From an uncultured Alphaproteobacteria bacterium (GTDB taxonomy: Bacteria; Pseudomonadota; Alphaproteobacteria; Rs-D84): 64,000 bases of DNA. Within the stretch, counting starts at the first letter, position 1. Every line of letters begins with the position of its first letter. Both the position numbers and the translations under genes were made by a program. Positions 1 through 11,129 of the stretch are shown here, piece after piece. The stretch spans positions 120,104 to 184,103 of the forward strand of contig CAMRWN010000002.1 of NCBI GenBank assembly GCA_947054455.1, given 5' to 3'. The notes under the pieces are model-generated. The model ran no database searches and was not told the DNA's origin. It worked only from the letters and a program-made list of their open reading frames with translations.

Positions 1-1046
1 GCGTCCGCCGTCAGCTTTTTAAGTTCGGCATCGGAATTGTCCAGCGTTTCCAGCTGTGCCGACATCCGCGCCAGCAAATCCGGCAATTCATCCGCTGAAA
101 CACGGTGCTTGCGTGCCGCGGCGCGCAATGCGAACAGACGCTCTTCCACGGTGTCCAGACTGTCGGTATCAATGTCGTCCGGCGCCAGCTGGTCGGATAT
201 TTCCGCCGCAGCCTGCGCGATTTCATACAGCCGGTCAATTTGCGCGGCGTACGGATTTGGATCTGTCTTGATGCGCTGCAGAATATGCGCAACGGAATAT
301 ATCTGTGATTCCAGCGACTGGCCGCGCGGGGACATTGCCTCGGCCGCTTCGGCCAGAATGGCGGCGTTTTTTTCAGTATTCATCATCGCGGCGCGACGCG
401 CGGCCAGTTCTTCTTCCTCGCCAGGGGTGGCGTTCAGCGCCCGCAGTTCCGACACATTGTGTTCCAAGAAATCGCGTTCGCTCTCGCTGCGGGCCAAAGT
501 TTCGTGCAGTCGGGCCAAACGAACCTCACATTCGTGATAGCTGGCGTATGCATCCCTGGCCGAATTCAGTAATTCGCGATATCCTGCCTGATGCGTGGCG
601 GCAAACGCGTCCAGTGTGTCGCGGTGCGTGGCGGAATTCAGCAATGCGTGGTTGGCAAACTGGCCGTGTATTTCAACCAGACTGTCGCCAATTTGCTTTA
701 AAATTTTGGCCGATACAGGGGTGTCGTTAACCCACGCCCTGCTTTTACCGTCGGCACCCAGTGTGCGGCGTAAAATCAGCCCATCATCACATTCTATTCC
801 ATTTTCGGTCAGCAGAATTTTTGCCGCCGCGGGTACGGTGTTAAATTCTGCAACCACATACGCCGTGTCGCATCCGCTTCGTACCAGTGCGGCGTCCGAA
901 CGCGCCCCCAGCGCCAGCGACAATGCGTCCAGCAAAATACTCTTGCCCGCACCGGTTTCGCCGGTCAGTATGTTCAGCCCGGCGCCGAATTCCAAATTCA
1001 GCTTTTCAATCAGTACAATATTAGAAATGCTTAAAGAAACCAACAT
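1..1046 (-). CDS. recN: DNA repair protein RecN, N-terminal part (runs off window start)
   Basis: Minus-strand translation from ATG at 1046: MLVSLSISNIVLIEKLNLEFGAGLNILTGETGAGKSILLDALSLALGA..., with RecN Walker A and 'LVEIHGQFANHALLN'. Not in the ORF track because it is truncated. Confidence 0.93.
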   Translation of the reverse strand, partial: MLVSLSISNIVLIEKLNLEFGAGLNILTGETGAGKSILLDALSLALGARSDAALVRSGCDTAYVVAEFNTVPAAAKILLTENGIECDDGLILRRTLGADGKSRAWVNDTPVSAKILKQIGDSLVEIHGQFANHALLNSATHRDTLDAFAATHQAGYRELLNSARDAYASYHECEVRLARLHETLARSESERDFLEHNVSELRALNATPGEEEELAARRAAMMNTEKNAAILAEAAEAMSPRGQSLESQIYSVAHILQRIKTDPNPYAAQIDRLYEIAQAAAEISDQLAPDDIDTDSLDTVEERLFALRAAARKHRVSADELPDLLARMSAQLETLDNSDAELKKLTAD

Positions 1047-1101
1047 TATGCGCTGATTATAATCGTTTTAGTTTCGTGATTTCAAGGCTTTTTAGACAGT
1101 G

Positions 1102-1548
1102 TCAGACAATTTTTTCCAACTGCCAGTCATGCGTCCATAAAATATACGCTGTTATTTCATATCCCGGATAAATCCGCTGCATCAGACGTTTATATTCTGT
1201 CAGTTGCAAAACGTATTTAGCGCGCATGGCATCGCGGCTGACATCGGATTTGTAATCCAGAATTCGAATTTTTTTACACTGATGCCCGACAATAATTCGG
1301 TCTATGCGGCGGCTCAGGAACCGGCCGTCCAATTCGCCGGCCACGGGAACCTCTGTCATGGCGTCGGGCGTGAAAAATTCGGCCAGCATCGGACAGGCCG
1401 CTATGCGCGCCGCCAGCTGTTCATCGCCACGGGCCGCGCCGCCGTCAATTACCACGGTGCGCAGACGCGCATGCATTTTTGTTCCGCATTCCGTGGCAAA
1501 AGAACGACTTTGTTCTTCCTGCAATAATTCGCGCAAACTATTCGCCAT
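1102..1548 (-). CDS. PD-(D/E)XK nuclease domain corresponding to the AddA C-terminus, as a separate ORF
   Basis: Contains GELDGRFLSRRIDRIIV...ILDYKSD nuclease motif; directly follows and overlaps the AddA-like helicase ORF. Confidence 0.75.
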   Translation of the reverse strand: MANSLRELLQEEQSRSFATECGTKMHARLRTVVIDGGAARGDEQLAARIAACPMLAEFFTPDAMTEVPVAGELDGRFLSRRIDRIIVGHQCKKIRILDYKSDVSRDAMRAKYVLQLTEYKRLMQRIYPGYEITAYILWTHDWQLEKIV

Positions 1549-4201
1549 GCACAATCCTTATTGTTTCACCGTCAAATGTCGCACCGGGGATGTTTTGTAA
1601 ATGCTGCCATAATTGCGCATGCCACGAAATATCTGGCGCGCTTGCATACGTTGTGTATCCATATATGTACAGGTGGTCGCGCGCACGCGTCATCGCGACA
1701 TACAACAGGCGATAGTATTCCGCAATGCGAACGTTCATCAGCGCGTCAGCCGCCGCTGCGCGCCGCACGCTGTCGTCGCTGCGGGGCGACCACAGCCATA
1801 CATTTTGCGCCGTGTCCGTCCCGTCGGATTTTCCGCGGCGCATTTCCGGCGTAATTGGCAGCACCTGCTCCGTCCCGGGTGTCCGCGCGGTATCAATCAG
1901 AAAGACAACCGGTGCCTCTAATCCCTTGCTGCCGTGCACGGTTGCGATGCGCACGCCGGACGCGGCATCCATGTCGCGTTTTATTTCGCTGCCACCGGTT
2001 ATGAACCATTTAAGGAAATGCCGAAGTATTCCCGGCTGGGTGCGTTCGTACGCCAAGCAAATTGTTAAAAATTCCTCTAGCGGGTCAATCGCCTGGGCGC
2101 CCAGCGCGGCGATAATCTGCGCGCGTGCGCCGCCGTCCAGAATTCGCGTGAAGAATGAATACGGCGCCAATACGTCCGCCCACTGTAAAAACTGTTCCAG
2201 TTCTGCATGAATATCTGGATGCGTTTGACGTAAAACATTGAAAACCGTTTCCGGCAATGCGTCCGGTGATGTGGCACGGCGCGATTTTGTTTCTTCGTTT
2301 CTTGTTTTGCAGATATTAAAAATATCCGCTTCATTCAATCTAAAAATCGGACTTTTTAACACACAACACAAACTATAGTCGTCCGTTGTGTCCAGACAAA
2401 ATCTGACCAGATTCATCAGGTCTCGTATTGCTGGAAAATTCGGCAGAACTATTCTGTCGCTGCCTGCGACGGGAACACTGCGCTTCTTTAATTCCGACAC
2501 CAGCGGGGCCGTCATGGGATGACGGTTTTGCACAAGAACCATGATGTCATGCGGCATGAAACGGCCTGAATCGACCAGTGATTTTATCCGGTCGGCAATT
2601 GTTTTTATATATCCGCCGACATCTGTGCCGTCGGACGCGCGGGAAATCATTTTGTGAACTTCAACCATTCCGGCGTCGCCGCGACGGAAACATGCATGGC
2701 GGTTGTTTGCAAATCCGGTTGCCTGGGCGACGGTCGGATTGGAAAAGAAGCAGTCGACCGCATGCAGTATCGAAGACAGGGAACGAAAACTCTGCGCCAG
2801 CGGTATTTCACGTATCGTGCGCAGGTTGTTTTGTATTTGCGCGGCGATGTCCTGGCGGCTGGCGGCGAATGCGCGCGGGTCGGCGCCCTGGAATCCGTAT
2901 ATGGACTGCTTGGTGTCGCCGACAACAAAGATAGAATGCGGATTTTTCCCGGCATCGCCTTCGGCAAAAAAGTCGCCGGACAACATGCGCAGTATGTCCC
3001 ATTGCAATGGCGATGTGTCCTGGGCCTCGTCCACCAGGATATGGGTCAGCGACAAATCCAACTGCGACAGCACCCATCCCATAGAATCCGGATTGGAAAA
3101 CAGTTTTCGCGTGTATAGAATAAGGTCTTCGAAATCCAGCAGGCTGCGCTGACGTTTCATATCGCGGTATGTTTGTGCGAACGCCGCACCCAGGTCAAAC
3201 AGTGCGACACTGTCGTCAAAAACGCGACGGCTGGCATGCTGCTGATTCAGGCGATAGACGCGCTCTTGCTCGTCCGCCAAATAATCCTTTTTAGAGACAA
3301 CAGAAATCTTGCCACCGTCGGCTTTTAGGTATATTTCTTTGTATTTTTCAAAATCTATAGTTTTATCAATGTATTGTTTTGTTATATTAACAATATCAAA
3401 CAGGTATTTTGCCGGCTTTTTTGATGCATTTATATCAGATGTTGCCATATTAATGATATCTAACAGCTTTTCTGACGAAAAATCATATGAAATCGGTGTA
3501 TTCAATTCTAAAAAATATTCAATTGTATCAATGAAATATTTACGATACTTATCAATATCAGACGCTTGGAAAAAGTACTTGTAAAGTCCGCTTAATATAT
3601 CCATTAAATCGGCCAGATAGTTTTCAGATACTCTGCCGACGATGTGTGCGAACGCATCTTTGACACGTTCAAAGTTTTGGATTGATTCGTCCCGTGCATT
3701 TATCAGTTTGTCGAACGCATCGTTCATCAATACACGCTGGTTTGCATCCGATACCAGCGTCCATGCAGGTGGCAATCCGGCCTCTATTGGAAAGCGGCGC
3801 AAAATCTCTTCGCAGAATCCGTGGATTGTTTTGATTTTCAAAACGTCCGGGTTGTCTATGTATTGGAAAAATATTTCACGGGCATGTGCGATGTCGTCCG
3901 CTGTTGCTGGATTGTTTATCGCCACCCCGTCCAGCAATTCACGCAATTGCGCGTCCGTGGCCATCGCCCATCCACGCAACGCGGCCAGAATTCTGTTTCG
4001 CATTTCGCCCGCGCCCGCGTTTGTATACGTCAGGCACAATATGCCACCCGCCCCGATGTTGGGTGCACGAAACAATATGCGCAGCAGGCGTCGCACCAAA
4101 ACACTGGTTTTGCCTGTGCCTGCGTTTGCCTGGACCCATATGTTTTCCAACGGGTTGGCCGCCGTGTCCTGGGCGGGGGAAAGGATGCTTTTTTGTGCCA
4201 T
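1538..4201 (-). CDS. addA: UvrD/Rep-family helicase, AddA-like (double-strand break repair), helicase part only
   Basis: 887 aa; WVQANAGTGKTSVLVRRLLR Walker A, LTYTNAGAGEMRNRI, HILVDEAQDTSPLQWDIL, VVGDTKQSIYGFQGADP, ATVHGSKGLEAPVVFL, LLYVAMTRARDHLYIYG. Confidence 0.9.
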   Translation of the reverse strand: MAQKSILSPAQDTAANPLENIWVQANAGTGKTSVLVRRLLRILFRAPNIGAGGILCLTYTNAGAGEMRNRILAALRGWAMATDAQLRELLDGVAINNPATADDIAHAREIFFQYIDNPDVLKIKTIHGFCEEILRRFPIEAGLPPAWTLVSDANQRVLMNDAFDKLINARDESIQNFERVKDAFAHIVGRVSENYLADLMDILSGLYKYFFQASDIDKYRKYFIDTIEYFLELNTPISYDFSSEKLLDIINMATSDINASKKPAKYLFDIVNITKQYIDKTIDFEKYKEIYLKADGGKISVVSKKDYLADEQERVYRLNQQHASRRVFDDSVALFDLGAAFAQTYRDMKRQRSLLDFEDLILYTRKLFSNPDSMGWVLSQLDLSLTHILVDEAQDTSPLQWDILRMLSGDFFAEGDAGKNPHSIFVVGDTKQSIYGFQGADPRAFAASRQDIAAQIQNNLRTIREIPLAQSFRSLSSILHAVDCFFSNPTVAQATGFANNRHACFRRGDAGMVEVHKMISRASDGTDVGGYIKTIADRIKSLVDSGRFMPHDIMVLVQNRHPMTAPLVSELKKRSVPVAGSDRIVLPNFPAIRDLMNLVRFCLDTTDDYSLCCVLKSPIFRLNEADIFNICKTRNEETKSRRATSPDALPETVFNVLRQTHPDIHAELEQFLQWADVLAPYSFFTRILDGGARAQIIAALGAQAIDPLEEFLTICLAYERTQPGILRHFLKWFITGGSEIKRDMDAASGVRIATVHGSKGLEAPVVFLIDTARTPGTEQVLPITPEMRRGKSDGTDTAQNVWLWSPRSDDSVRRAAAADALMNVRIAEYYRLLYVAMTRARDHLYIYGYTTYASAPDISWHAQLWQHLQNIPGATFDGETIRIVHGE

Positions 4202-4298
4202 TTATGCCCTTGCTTTATGCCAGAGATTCTAGTATAAATTTCATAGAACATCAAGAACCTTATAAAAACCGGGGATTCTCATTTCTTAGGGGGAGATT

Positions 4299-6242
4299 AT
4301 GGAAGCCAACCATACACTTTTTATTACAAATCATATACTGATGATTCTTGGCGGGGGGCTGGGATTTCTGCTGATTTTGGCACTGGGGGTTTTGTTTTTC
4401 GTGTCCAGACGCTCGCAAAAGGTTATGCAGTCGCTGCTGACGCTGATGACACAGCCACAGCGTGCCAAGGTTCAGGACGCGGCACGCGTTTTGCAGACAA
4501 TACTGGCGGATGAAATTGCAAAAATTGAATCTGGGTTCCAAAACATGCGCGACACGTTGAACGCGCAGATTGCATCTGCCGTGGAATTAAAACAGGAATT
4601 GACCGTGCAGAATGACAAACTGGTGGATACCGCCCAGAATGCGACAAAAAAATTGGTTCAAATGTCCCAGCGTTTGGATAACACCCTGTCGGGGTTGCAG
4701 GGGGTTGTGGATTCCGATTCCTGGCGCGATGTTCAGCAGTCTACGGACAGGTTTGGCGCGACCGTCAACGATTTGTTGGAAAAAATTAATGCAACCGCCG
4801 GCGACGCTGAACAACAAACGGCCCGCATCCAGCAACAAATTGAAGGCTGGATTTCAGCGTCTGATGAAATGGCGCAAAAATTGCATAATGAATTCGATTC
4901 TAATGCCAAAAACATGCATGCGGCATCTGACGAGGCTGCCACCCTGCAGCAGCAGTTATCGGCCCTGGCCCAGTCGACGGCCGAAGGGTTTAACAATGTA
5001 AAGGGGGCATCCGCGGATTATGCGGTCGTTATGGAACAAAACAACAAGATGTTGGACGGACACTTGAACAGGCTGGATTCGTTCGGCAAGCAGTCGAAAA
5101 AACAGCTGACCAGCCAGATGAATACACTGACCAATACGGCAAATGTTGTCGCAGGACAGGTTCGGTTGACGGAATCCTCTATTGAAAAGCAGATTCGAAA
5201 ACTGACCGATGCGGTCGAGGCATTGATGTCGTCCGCCGGCACGACCGAGGCCGCCGTCCGTGGAATTTCGACAGAACTGGCGACATTGACCAATCGTTTT
5301 GACAGCGAAATCAAGGAATTTGCAACCGGCGTTGTTTCAGAATTGAAAACGGTTTCCGGTGTTGCAAACATCACACTGGAAAACACCAAGACGGCGGCCG
5401 GCGCGTTTTCGGAATCTGTCAAGGCAATGGCGACCGGCGTGCGTGAAACACTGATTGAAATGAATACTGCCCATACCCAGCTGTCGGGCCAGTCGGCCAA
5501 TCTTATAAAGATGTCCGCGGAAACAACCGCCCAGCTGCAGCCGCTGTCGGAATTGATTGAAAAGTATTATGCAGCCCTGCCCGACTTGTCGCGCGGTTCC
5601 GTTGAGACGGGTGCGAATCTGGAAAAAACCGTGGCATCGCTGAACGAAAAAATTGCATTGATGAAATCAACTGTTTCCGAATCCACGGCCACAATCAGCG
5701 AGTCTGCCATAAAGCTGGAGGATTTGGCCGGCCAGTCGCGCCAGCAAATGATTGATTTGATGTCGGATTACGCCAAGGCTGTAAATACCATGCAGACACT
5801 GAACAAGCAAATGATGGTCGCGCGCGCAACCGCACCCATGGATGCAATCAGTGCCACGCCGGCGGCATACGGTCGCGTAAGCAGTGCCGACTTTTTACAG
5901 CAGAGCGAACGCATGTTTGAAAAAATGCATGAACAGTCGCTGGATTTGACGCGTGCCGCCGGTGCGGAAATACCGGATGTAGTGTGGAAGAAATACCATG
6001 GCGGCGATAAAACCATTTTCTCGAAATGGTTGGCCAAGATGATGTCGGCGGCCGACAAGAAACGCGTGCGGGAAATGCTGAAATCGGACGCCGTGTTCCG
6101 TTCCCAGGCGACCCAATTCGTGCGCAGCTTTGACAAGATTCTGGCCGGTGCGCGTAATGCCGACAATGCGGACAAACTGGCCGCGACATTAATTAAAACC
6201 GATTTGGGCCAAATATATATAGCACTGAAAGGAGACATCTGA
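4299..6242 (+). CDS. Membrane-anchored long coiled-coil protein, unknown function
   Basis: One N-terminal hydrophobic segment (ILGGGLGFLLILALGVLFF) then ~500 aa coiled-coil-like Q/E/A/L-rich sequence and a globular C-terminus. Confidence 0.7.
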   Translation: MEANHTLFITNHILMILGGGLGFLLILALGVLFFVSRRSQKVMQSLLTLMTQPQRAKVQDAARVLQTILADEIAKIESGFQNMRDTLNAQIASAVELKQELTVQNDKLVDTAQNATKKLVQMSQRLDNTLSGLQGVVDSDSWRDVQQSTDRFGATVNDLLEKINATAGDAEQQTARIQQQIEGWISASDEMAQKLHNEFDSNAKNMHAASDEAATLQQQLSALAQSTAEGFNNVKGASADYAVVMEQNNKMLDGHLNRLDSFGKQSKKQLTSQMNTLTNTANVVAGQVRLTESSIEKQIRKLTDAVEALMSSAGTTEAAVRGISTELATLTNRFDSEIKEFATGVVSELKTVSGVANITLENTKTAAGAFSESVKAMATGVRETLIEMNTAHTQLSGQSANLIKMSAETTAQLQPLSELIEKYYAALPDLSRGSVETGANLEKTVASLNEKIALMKSTVSESTATISESAIKLEDLAGQSRQQMIDLMSDYAKAVNTMQTLNKQMMVARATAPMDAISATPAAYGRVSSADFLQQSERMFEKMHEQSLDLTRAAGAEIPDVVWKKYHGGDKTIFSKWLAKMMSAADKKRVREMLKSDAVFRSQATQFVRSFDKILAGARNADNADKLAATLIKTDLGQIYIALKGDI

Positions 6243-6261
6243 TACGAACAATGACAAACCC

Positions 6262-6825
6262 TTGAATATTGTAAATGCACAAGACCTGACCGAATGGTTC
6301 AAAGGACTGACGTGGGGCGATACTGTCGTTGCGATAAGATATGCGGACACAAAAAACCGCGACTTTGTGGCGGCCAATTCTGACGCCGTGGCCAAGATGA
6401 TGACCCATGCCTATATCAAGCGTCATATGACGTATTATCTGAACGATTTTGTTGGAACCGATGCGTTGCAGCCGGTAAAGGATACTGAAAATTTATCGGA
6501 ATGTGTTCGCGCGGCGATTGCCGACGGATATCCCGCATACCAGTTTGATGCATCACGGCTGCCGCCGGAATTTCTGCGACTTGTCGGTAATCTGAATAAA
6601 TTTCTGCATAATGCGGCGATAAAGCATATAGATTCCAAAACACGGTCGAACGAAGGGGAATTTGCCATTGACCTGCAGTTCCTGAACAAGGAGTTTGCAG
6701 ATTATCGCAATGCGATGACCCAGGCAAAATGGCTGGCAAACGCACCGATGCGCGACGGCAAAAAAAATGATGAATTCTCAATGAACGCCGTGCTGAATGC
6801 AAAATCAAAAGATTTGGGGCTTTAA
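6262..6825 (+). CDS. Hypothetical protein, 187 aa (start uncertain; TTG or other non-ATG)
   Basis: Open frame just downstream of the coiled-coil ORF; GGAG at 6231-6234; no ATG at the expected spacing. Confidence 0.6.
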   Translation: MNIVNAQDLTEWFKGLTWGDTVVAIRYADTKNRDFVAANSDAVAKMMTHAYIKRHMTYYLNDFVGTDALQPVKDTENLSECVRAAIADGYPAYQFDASRLPPEFLRLVGNLNKFLHNAAIKHIDSKTRSNEGEFAIDLQFLNKEFADYRNAMTQAKWLANAPMRDGKKNDEFSMNAVLNAKSKDLGL

Positions 6826-6844
6826 TAAAAAAGCCGCAAAAACA

Positions 6845-6870
6845 AAAGCCCGTTGTTATCAACGGGCTTT
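6845..6870. terminator. Bidirectional hairpin terminator between convergent genes
   Basis: aaagcccgttg-ttat-caacgggcttt followed by T-rich run. Confidence 0.8.
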
Positions 6871-6874
6871 GTTT

Positions 6875-8950
6875 TTAATCCTCCAAGAAGCTTTTTAATT
6901 TACGCGCGCGCGTCGGATGCTTCAGTTTATTCAGCGCCTTTTGCTCAATCTGGCGTATGCGTTCACGCGTCACGCCGATGTATTCGCCCACCTCTTCCAA
7001 TGTGCTGGTTTTGTTGGTAGACATTCCGAAACGCTGGCGCAGAACGGTTTCCTCTTTGGGATCCAGTTCCGACAGAATCTGTGTGACGATTTTACGCAGA
7101 TTTTTCTGGGCCGCGGATGTAAACGGATTTTTGGCCGTTTCGTCGGCGATAATCTCCAAACGCGAACTGTCGTCTTCGCTGCCGACAGGCGCTTCCAGTG
7201 AAATTGGCTTCAGATTCACCTTCATCGCCTTGTGAATCTTGTCGACCGGCAAATAAATCATCTTGGATAATTCTTCGGCGGTCGGCTGGCGGCCGTATTT
7301 GTGCATAAACTGGCGCGATGCACGCTGAATCTTGTGTATATTATCAATCATATGAACCGGTATGCGAATTGTGCGGGCCTGGTCTGCGATGCTGCGCGAT
7401 ATGCCCTGCTGAATCCAGTTGGTCGCATATGTTGAAAACTTGTTCCCCAAACGATAGTCGAATTTATCCACCGCCTTCATCAGACCGATGTTGCCGTCCT
7501 GAACCAAGTCCGAGAAATCCAACCCCAATCCGCGGTTGCTGGATTTTTTCGCAAATTTGATAACCAGACGCAGGTTGGCTTCTATCATTTCGCGCTTGGC
7601 GCGGGCCGCTTCGGTTTGACCGCGACGCACCAGTTCCACCACCTTTTTATATTCGGCGGTCGGCTGTCCTGTTTCGTTCGCGATGGCGGTTATATCCTCT
7701 TGAATTTTCAGGATGTCTTTTTCATGCTTTTTGGCAAAATTGACCCACGCAGGATTTTTGTGCTTCGCCATTTTCTTGACCCAGTTTCGGTTCAGTTCGT
7801 TGCCCGCGTATTCGGCCAGAAAATCTTCGCGCTTTATTTTGTTCGCCAACGCCAGACGCAGCAGTTTACCCTCCAGCCCCATCAGCAACTGGTCCCGCTT
7901 GGTCAGTTGTTCCAAAATTTCGGCGTTTCTGTCGTCGTTAAGGCGTATCTTGCTGACGTGTTCAAACAGTTCCAGACGCATCTTGGTATATTTCTTTTCC
8001 AGCGCGTCGTCTGGTTTGGCGGATGTCAGCAAATTCTCCAGTCGTTTTGCCTGCAGCTTTTGCATGCTGTTGAATATGCGTTTGATTTTTGTAAACAGTT
8101 CCGTAATCATGGGCATCAGCGCTTCTTCCATGACCGGAATTGGCACGCCGGATGTGCCGCGTGCTGTATCTTCCTTTTTTACGCCGTCTTCTTCGTCGGC
8201 ATCCTCTTCATCGTCTTCTTCGGCGGTGCTTTCCTCTAAATCATCCAAATCGTCGTCATCCAGTTCGTCAACGTGTTCCACACCCTTGGATTTCAATGCC
8301 TCGGACAAGGCGGCCAGTGATTTTTGCTCGGCCTCGCTGGAATACATTACTTCCAGATTCACGATATAACGCAGTCTGATGTCGTCATTAAGCAGCTGCT
8401 GATACCAATCCAGCATTGCCTGGATGGTCATGGGACTTTCACACAGGCCGTACACCATCAGGCGCGATGCCGCTTCTATACGCTGGGCAATGGCAACCTC
8501 GCCGGCGGCAGTCAACAACTGAACTGTTCCGATTTGCTTCAGATAAGATTGAACGGAATCTTGCACGCCCAGCACCAGATTTCCGGTCTGACTGCGTTCC
8601 AGCTGTTTTGCAAAGTGTTCGTAATCATCGTCGTTGACATCGACCTGCTCTGCATCGGCATTGAGCAAATTGCGAGTCTTGTCCAACGGTTCTTCATCTG
8701 GGTCGTCATAATATTTATCCATGTTTTTGGAAAAATCACCGGTTTCCAAAAACTCCAGCCCCAAATCCTGCTGAAAGAAATCCAACACTTCGTCTTTTTC
8801 GGCGTCAGGCACCTCGTCCGCTTCGGTCGCAGTATCAAAATCCAACTGAGACAGATAGCCGACCTCTATCGCACTGGATGCCAGTCTTTGCAGGTTTTCC
8901 GGCAATGAATCCATCAGCAACTTGGTTGCTTCATCAAGTTTTTTAGCCAT
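6875..8950 (-). CDS. rpoD: RNA polymerase primary sigma factor (sigma-70)
   Basis: [81 protein letters not shown] and C-terminal [30 protein letters not shown]. Confidence 0.98.
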   Translation of the reverse strand: MAKKLDEATKLLMDSLPENLQRLASSAIEVGYLSQLDFDTATEADEVPDAEKDEVLDFFQQDLGLEFLETGDFSKNMDKYYDDPDEEPLDKTRNLLNADAEQVDVNDDDYEHFAKQLERSQTGNLVLGVQDSVQSYLKQIGTVQLLTAAGEVAIAQRIEAASRLMVYGLCESPMTIQAMLDWYQQLLNDDIRLRYIVNLEVMYSSEAEQKSLAALSEALKSKGVEHVDELDDDDLDDLEESTAEEDDEEDADEEDGVKKEDTARGTSGVPIPVMEEALMPMITELFTKIKRIFNSMQKLQAKRLENLLTSAKPDDALEKKYTKMRLELFEHVSKIRLNDDRNAEILEQLTKRDQLLMGLEGKLLRLALANKIKREDFLAEYAGNELNRNWVKKMAKHKNPAWVNFAKKHEKDILKIQEDITAIANETGQPTAEYKKVVELVRRGQTEAARAKREMIEANLRLVIKFAKKSSNRGLGLDFSDLVQDGNIGLMKAVDKFDYRLGNKFSTYATNWIQQGISRSIADQARTIRIPVHMIDNIHKIQRASRQFMHKYGRQPTAEELSKMIYLPVDKIHKAMKVNLKPISLEAPVGSEDDSSRLEIIADETAKNPFTSAAQKNLRKIVTQILSELDPKEETVLRQRFGMSTNKTSTLEEVGEYIGVTRERIRQIEQKALNKLKHPTRARKLKSFLED

Positions 8951-8987
8951 GAGACGCCCTTTGCGCTGTTATACGAATGTATGTTTA

Positions 8988-9512
8988 TTATTTGCTTTTC
9001 TTTGCCTTGGCAATCGCTTCGTGCAATGCGGATTCGGAAACCAGCCCCAAAACAATCGGGCTTTGAATCTGAATCAGCGAATAAGAACTGTGTGTTTTAT
9101 TGCGTACGGACGCGACGGTCGGATTGGTGCTGCGCATCAGGCGTGCCACCTGTCCGTCGGACAGTTCCGGATAATTCTTCAGAATCCACAAAATGCCGCC
9201 CAGACGGTTCTGGCGGTGCAATTTCGGCGTATATCCAACACCCTTTTTGTTCTGTGCCTTTTGTGCGACAACTATTTCATCACGCAGTGTCAGGCGGGCG
9301 TTCGGGTCGGCTTCGCACGCGGCGATGTCTTCACGTGTCAGCTGGCCGTTTAAAATCGGATTTAAACCCTGAATCTTGTATGTTTCGGCATCGGCGATAT
9401 TTTTAATTTCCAATTCATGCAGACCGCAGAAATCAGCGATTTGTTCAAATGTCAGTGCGGTGTTTTCAATCAACCAAAGCGCGGTTGATTTCGGCATATA
9501 CGGGTAATTCAT
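8988..9512 (-). CDS. DUF1013 family protein / TrcR-like cell-cycle regulator (alphaproteobacterial)
   Basis: MPKSTALWLIENTALTFEQIADFCGLHELEIKNIAD... family signature; ORF start trimmed to MNYPYMPK. Confidence 0.85.
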   Translation of the reverse strand: MNYPYMPKSTALWLIENTALTFEQIADFCGLHELEIKNIADAETYKIQGLNPILNGQLTREDIAACEADPNARLTLRDEIVVAQKAQNKKGVGYTPKLHRQNRLGGILWILKNYPELSDGQVARLMRSTNPTVASVRNKTHSSYSLIQIQSPIVLGLVSESALHEAIAKAKKSK

Positions 9513-9614
9513 GAACGTTCCTCTTTTTACTGGGGGCAATATACACCAAAACACGCCCATTTTCAAGCCATTTTTTCCAAAAAACATGTCCGGCAACGCC
9601 GGACATTAACATTC

Positions 9615-11039
9615 TCAAGCTTTCTTTATGATTTTCATTCCGTCGCGTGTGTCTACCACGGACCAGCCGGCGGCATCAATCTGATTGCGCAGATTGTCGG
9701 CCGCGGCCCAATCACGCGCCGCCTTGGCCGCCGCGCGCGCATCTGCCAGGCTTTGTATTTCCGCCGGCACATCGGTGTTTTCCAGTGCCAGCATTTTGCG
9801 CGCCCGGTCAATAAACTGCAGCCCCAGCAGACGGTCTGCAAATTCAAACAGCGCAATCTTGGTCGCGGCATTGATATCAGAATCTTTGGACATTTCTTGA
9901 ATGCGGACCAGAGTTTCTGCGGTTTTCATGTTGTCCGATACCGGCGCCAGGATTTTTTTACGCCACTGGTCAAAGCGCGCATTGTCAAGGGCCTCGGGCG
10001 CTGTTTTCAGCAAATCCACCACGCGGCGAACAATATTCTTATATCCGGCCGCCGCCGCGTCCATTGCTTCCCACGAAAACGCCAGTTGTGTCTGATAATG
10101 CCCCAACAGTATCAGATACCGGTACGCCATCGGGTCATAACCGCGCCGGCGCAGCGCATCAAGCCCCAGAAATTCACCCTTGGATTTGCTCATTTTTTCC
10201 CCGGACTTGTCGACCAGGAAACTGAAATGTACCCAATAGTTGACCCATGGTTTTCCGGTTATCGGCTCAGACTGTGCGATTTCGTTTGTATGATGCACGC
10301 GGGACAAATCTTCGCCGCCGGTATGTATGTCGAAATGCGCCCCCAGCAATTTCATGCTCATCGCGCTGCATTCCGCGTGCCAGCCCGGAAATCCGACGCC
10401 CCACGGACTGTCCCATTCCATTTGACGCCGAACATCGCGCGGCGAAAATTTCCATAATGCAAAGTCTGTTGGATTGCGCTTTGCCTGATTGAACTGCACA
10501 CGGGCGCCGGCGCGGTTTCCGTCAATCGCCCCGCCCGTCAGCGCACCGTATGCCGAAAATTTCGACGTGTCATAATAAATTCCGTCCCCCTGGATTTCGT
10601 ATGTATAACCCAGCTGTTCCAATTTCTGAACCAATTCGATTTGTTCGGGGATATAATCCGTTGCATGCGGCATTTCGGTCGGGCGTATAATGTTCAAGTC
10701 GTCATAATCATGCAGGAATTCTTCTTTATAAAATTTGGCGATATCCCATACGGATTTGTTTTCACGGGCGGCACCCTTTTCCATTTTGTCTTCGCCGGAA
10801 TCATCCGCATCGCTGGTCAGATGCCCCACGTCTGTGATGTTCATTACATGACGCACATCGTACCCGTTTTCGATAAACATGCGCTTTAATATGTCGCTGT
10901 GAATCATTGTGCGCAAATTGCCGATATGGGCATAATGGTACACCGTCGGTCCGCAAGAATAAAACCCGACGCGTCCCGGCGTCAGCGGTTTGAATTCTTC
11001 TATTTTTCTGGACATTGTATTGAATAATCTGATGGTCAT
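9615..11039 (-). CDS. cysS: Cysteinyl-tRNA synthetase
   Basis: FYSCGPTVYHYAHIGNLRTMIHSDILKR (HIGH), GWHAECSAMS, EKMSKSKGEF (KMSKS). Confidence 0.97.
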   Translation of the reverse strand: MTIRLFNTMSRKIEEFKPLTPGRVGFYSCGPTVYHYAHIGNLRTMIHSDILKRMFIENGYDVRHVMNITDVGHLTSDADDSGEDKMEKGAARENKSVWDIAKFYKEEFLHDYDDLNIIRPTEMPHATDYIPEQIELVQKLEQLGYTYEIQGDGIYYDTSKFSAYGALTGGAIDGNRAGARVQFNQAKRNPTDFALWKFSPRDVRRQMEWDSPWGVGFPGWHAECSAMSMKLLGAHFDIHTGGEDLSRVHHTNEIAQSEPITGKPWVNYWVHFSFLVDKSGEKMSKSKGEFLGLDALRRRGYDPMAYRYLILLGHYQTQLAFSWEAMDAAAAGYKNIVRRVVDLLKTAPEALDNARFDQWRKKILAPVSDNMKTAETLVRIQEMSKDSDINAATKIALFEFADRLLGLQFIDRARKMLALENTDVPAEIQSLADARAAAKAARDWAAADNLRNQIDAAGWSVVDTRDGMKIIKKA

Positions 11040-11129
11040 GACGGTTTTTCCTTTGATATCGTAAAAATGATAATCAAACCGCCGCCATTTTGCAAATGAA
11101 AAACTGACCAGCTTTTCCGTGCCGCCAAA

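Noticed and set aside
7616-8239. 207- and 218-aa plus-strand ORFs opposite rpoD
   Set aside because: Antisense shadows of the sigma-70 gene, including its acidic low-complexity insertion.
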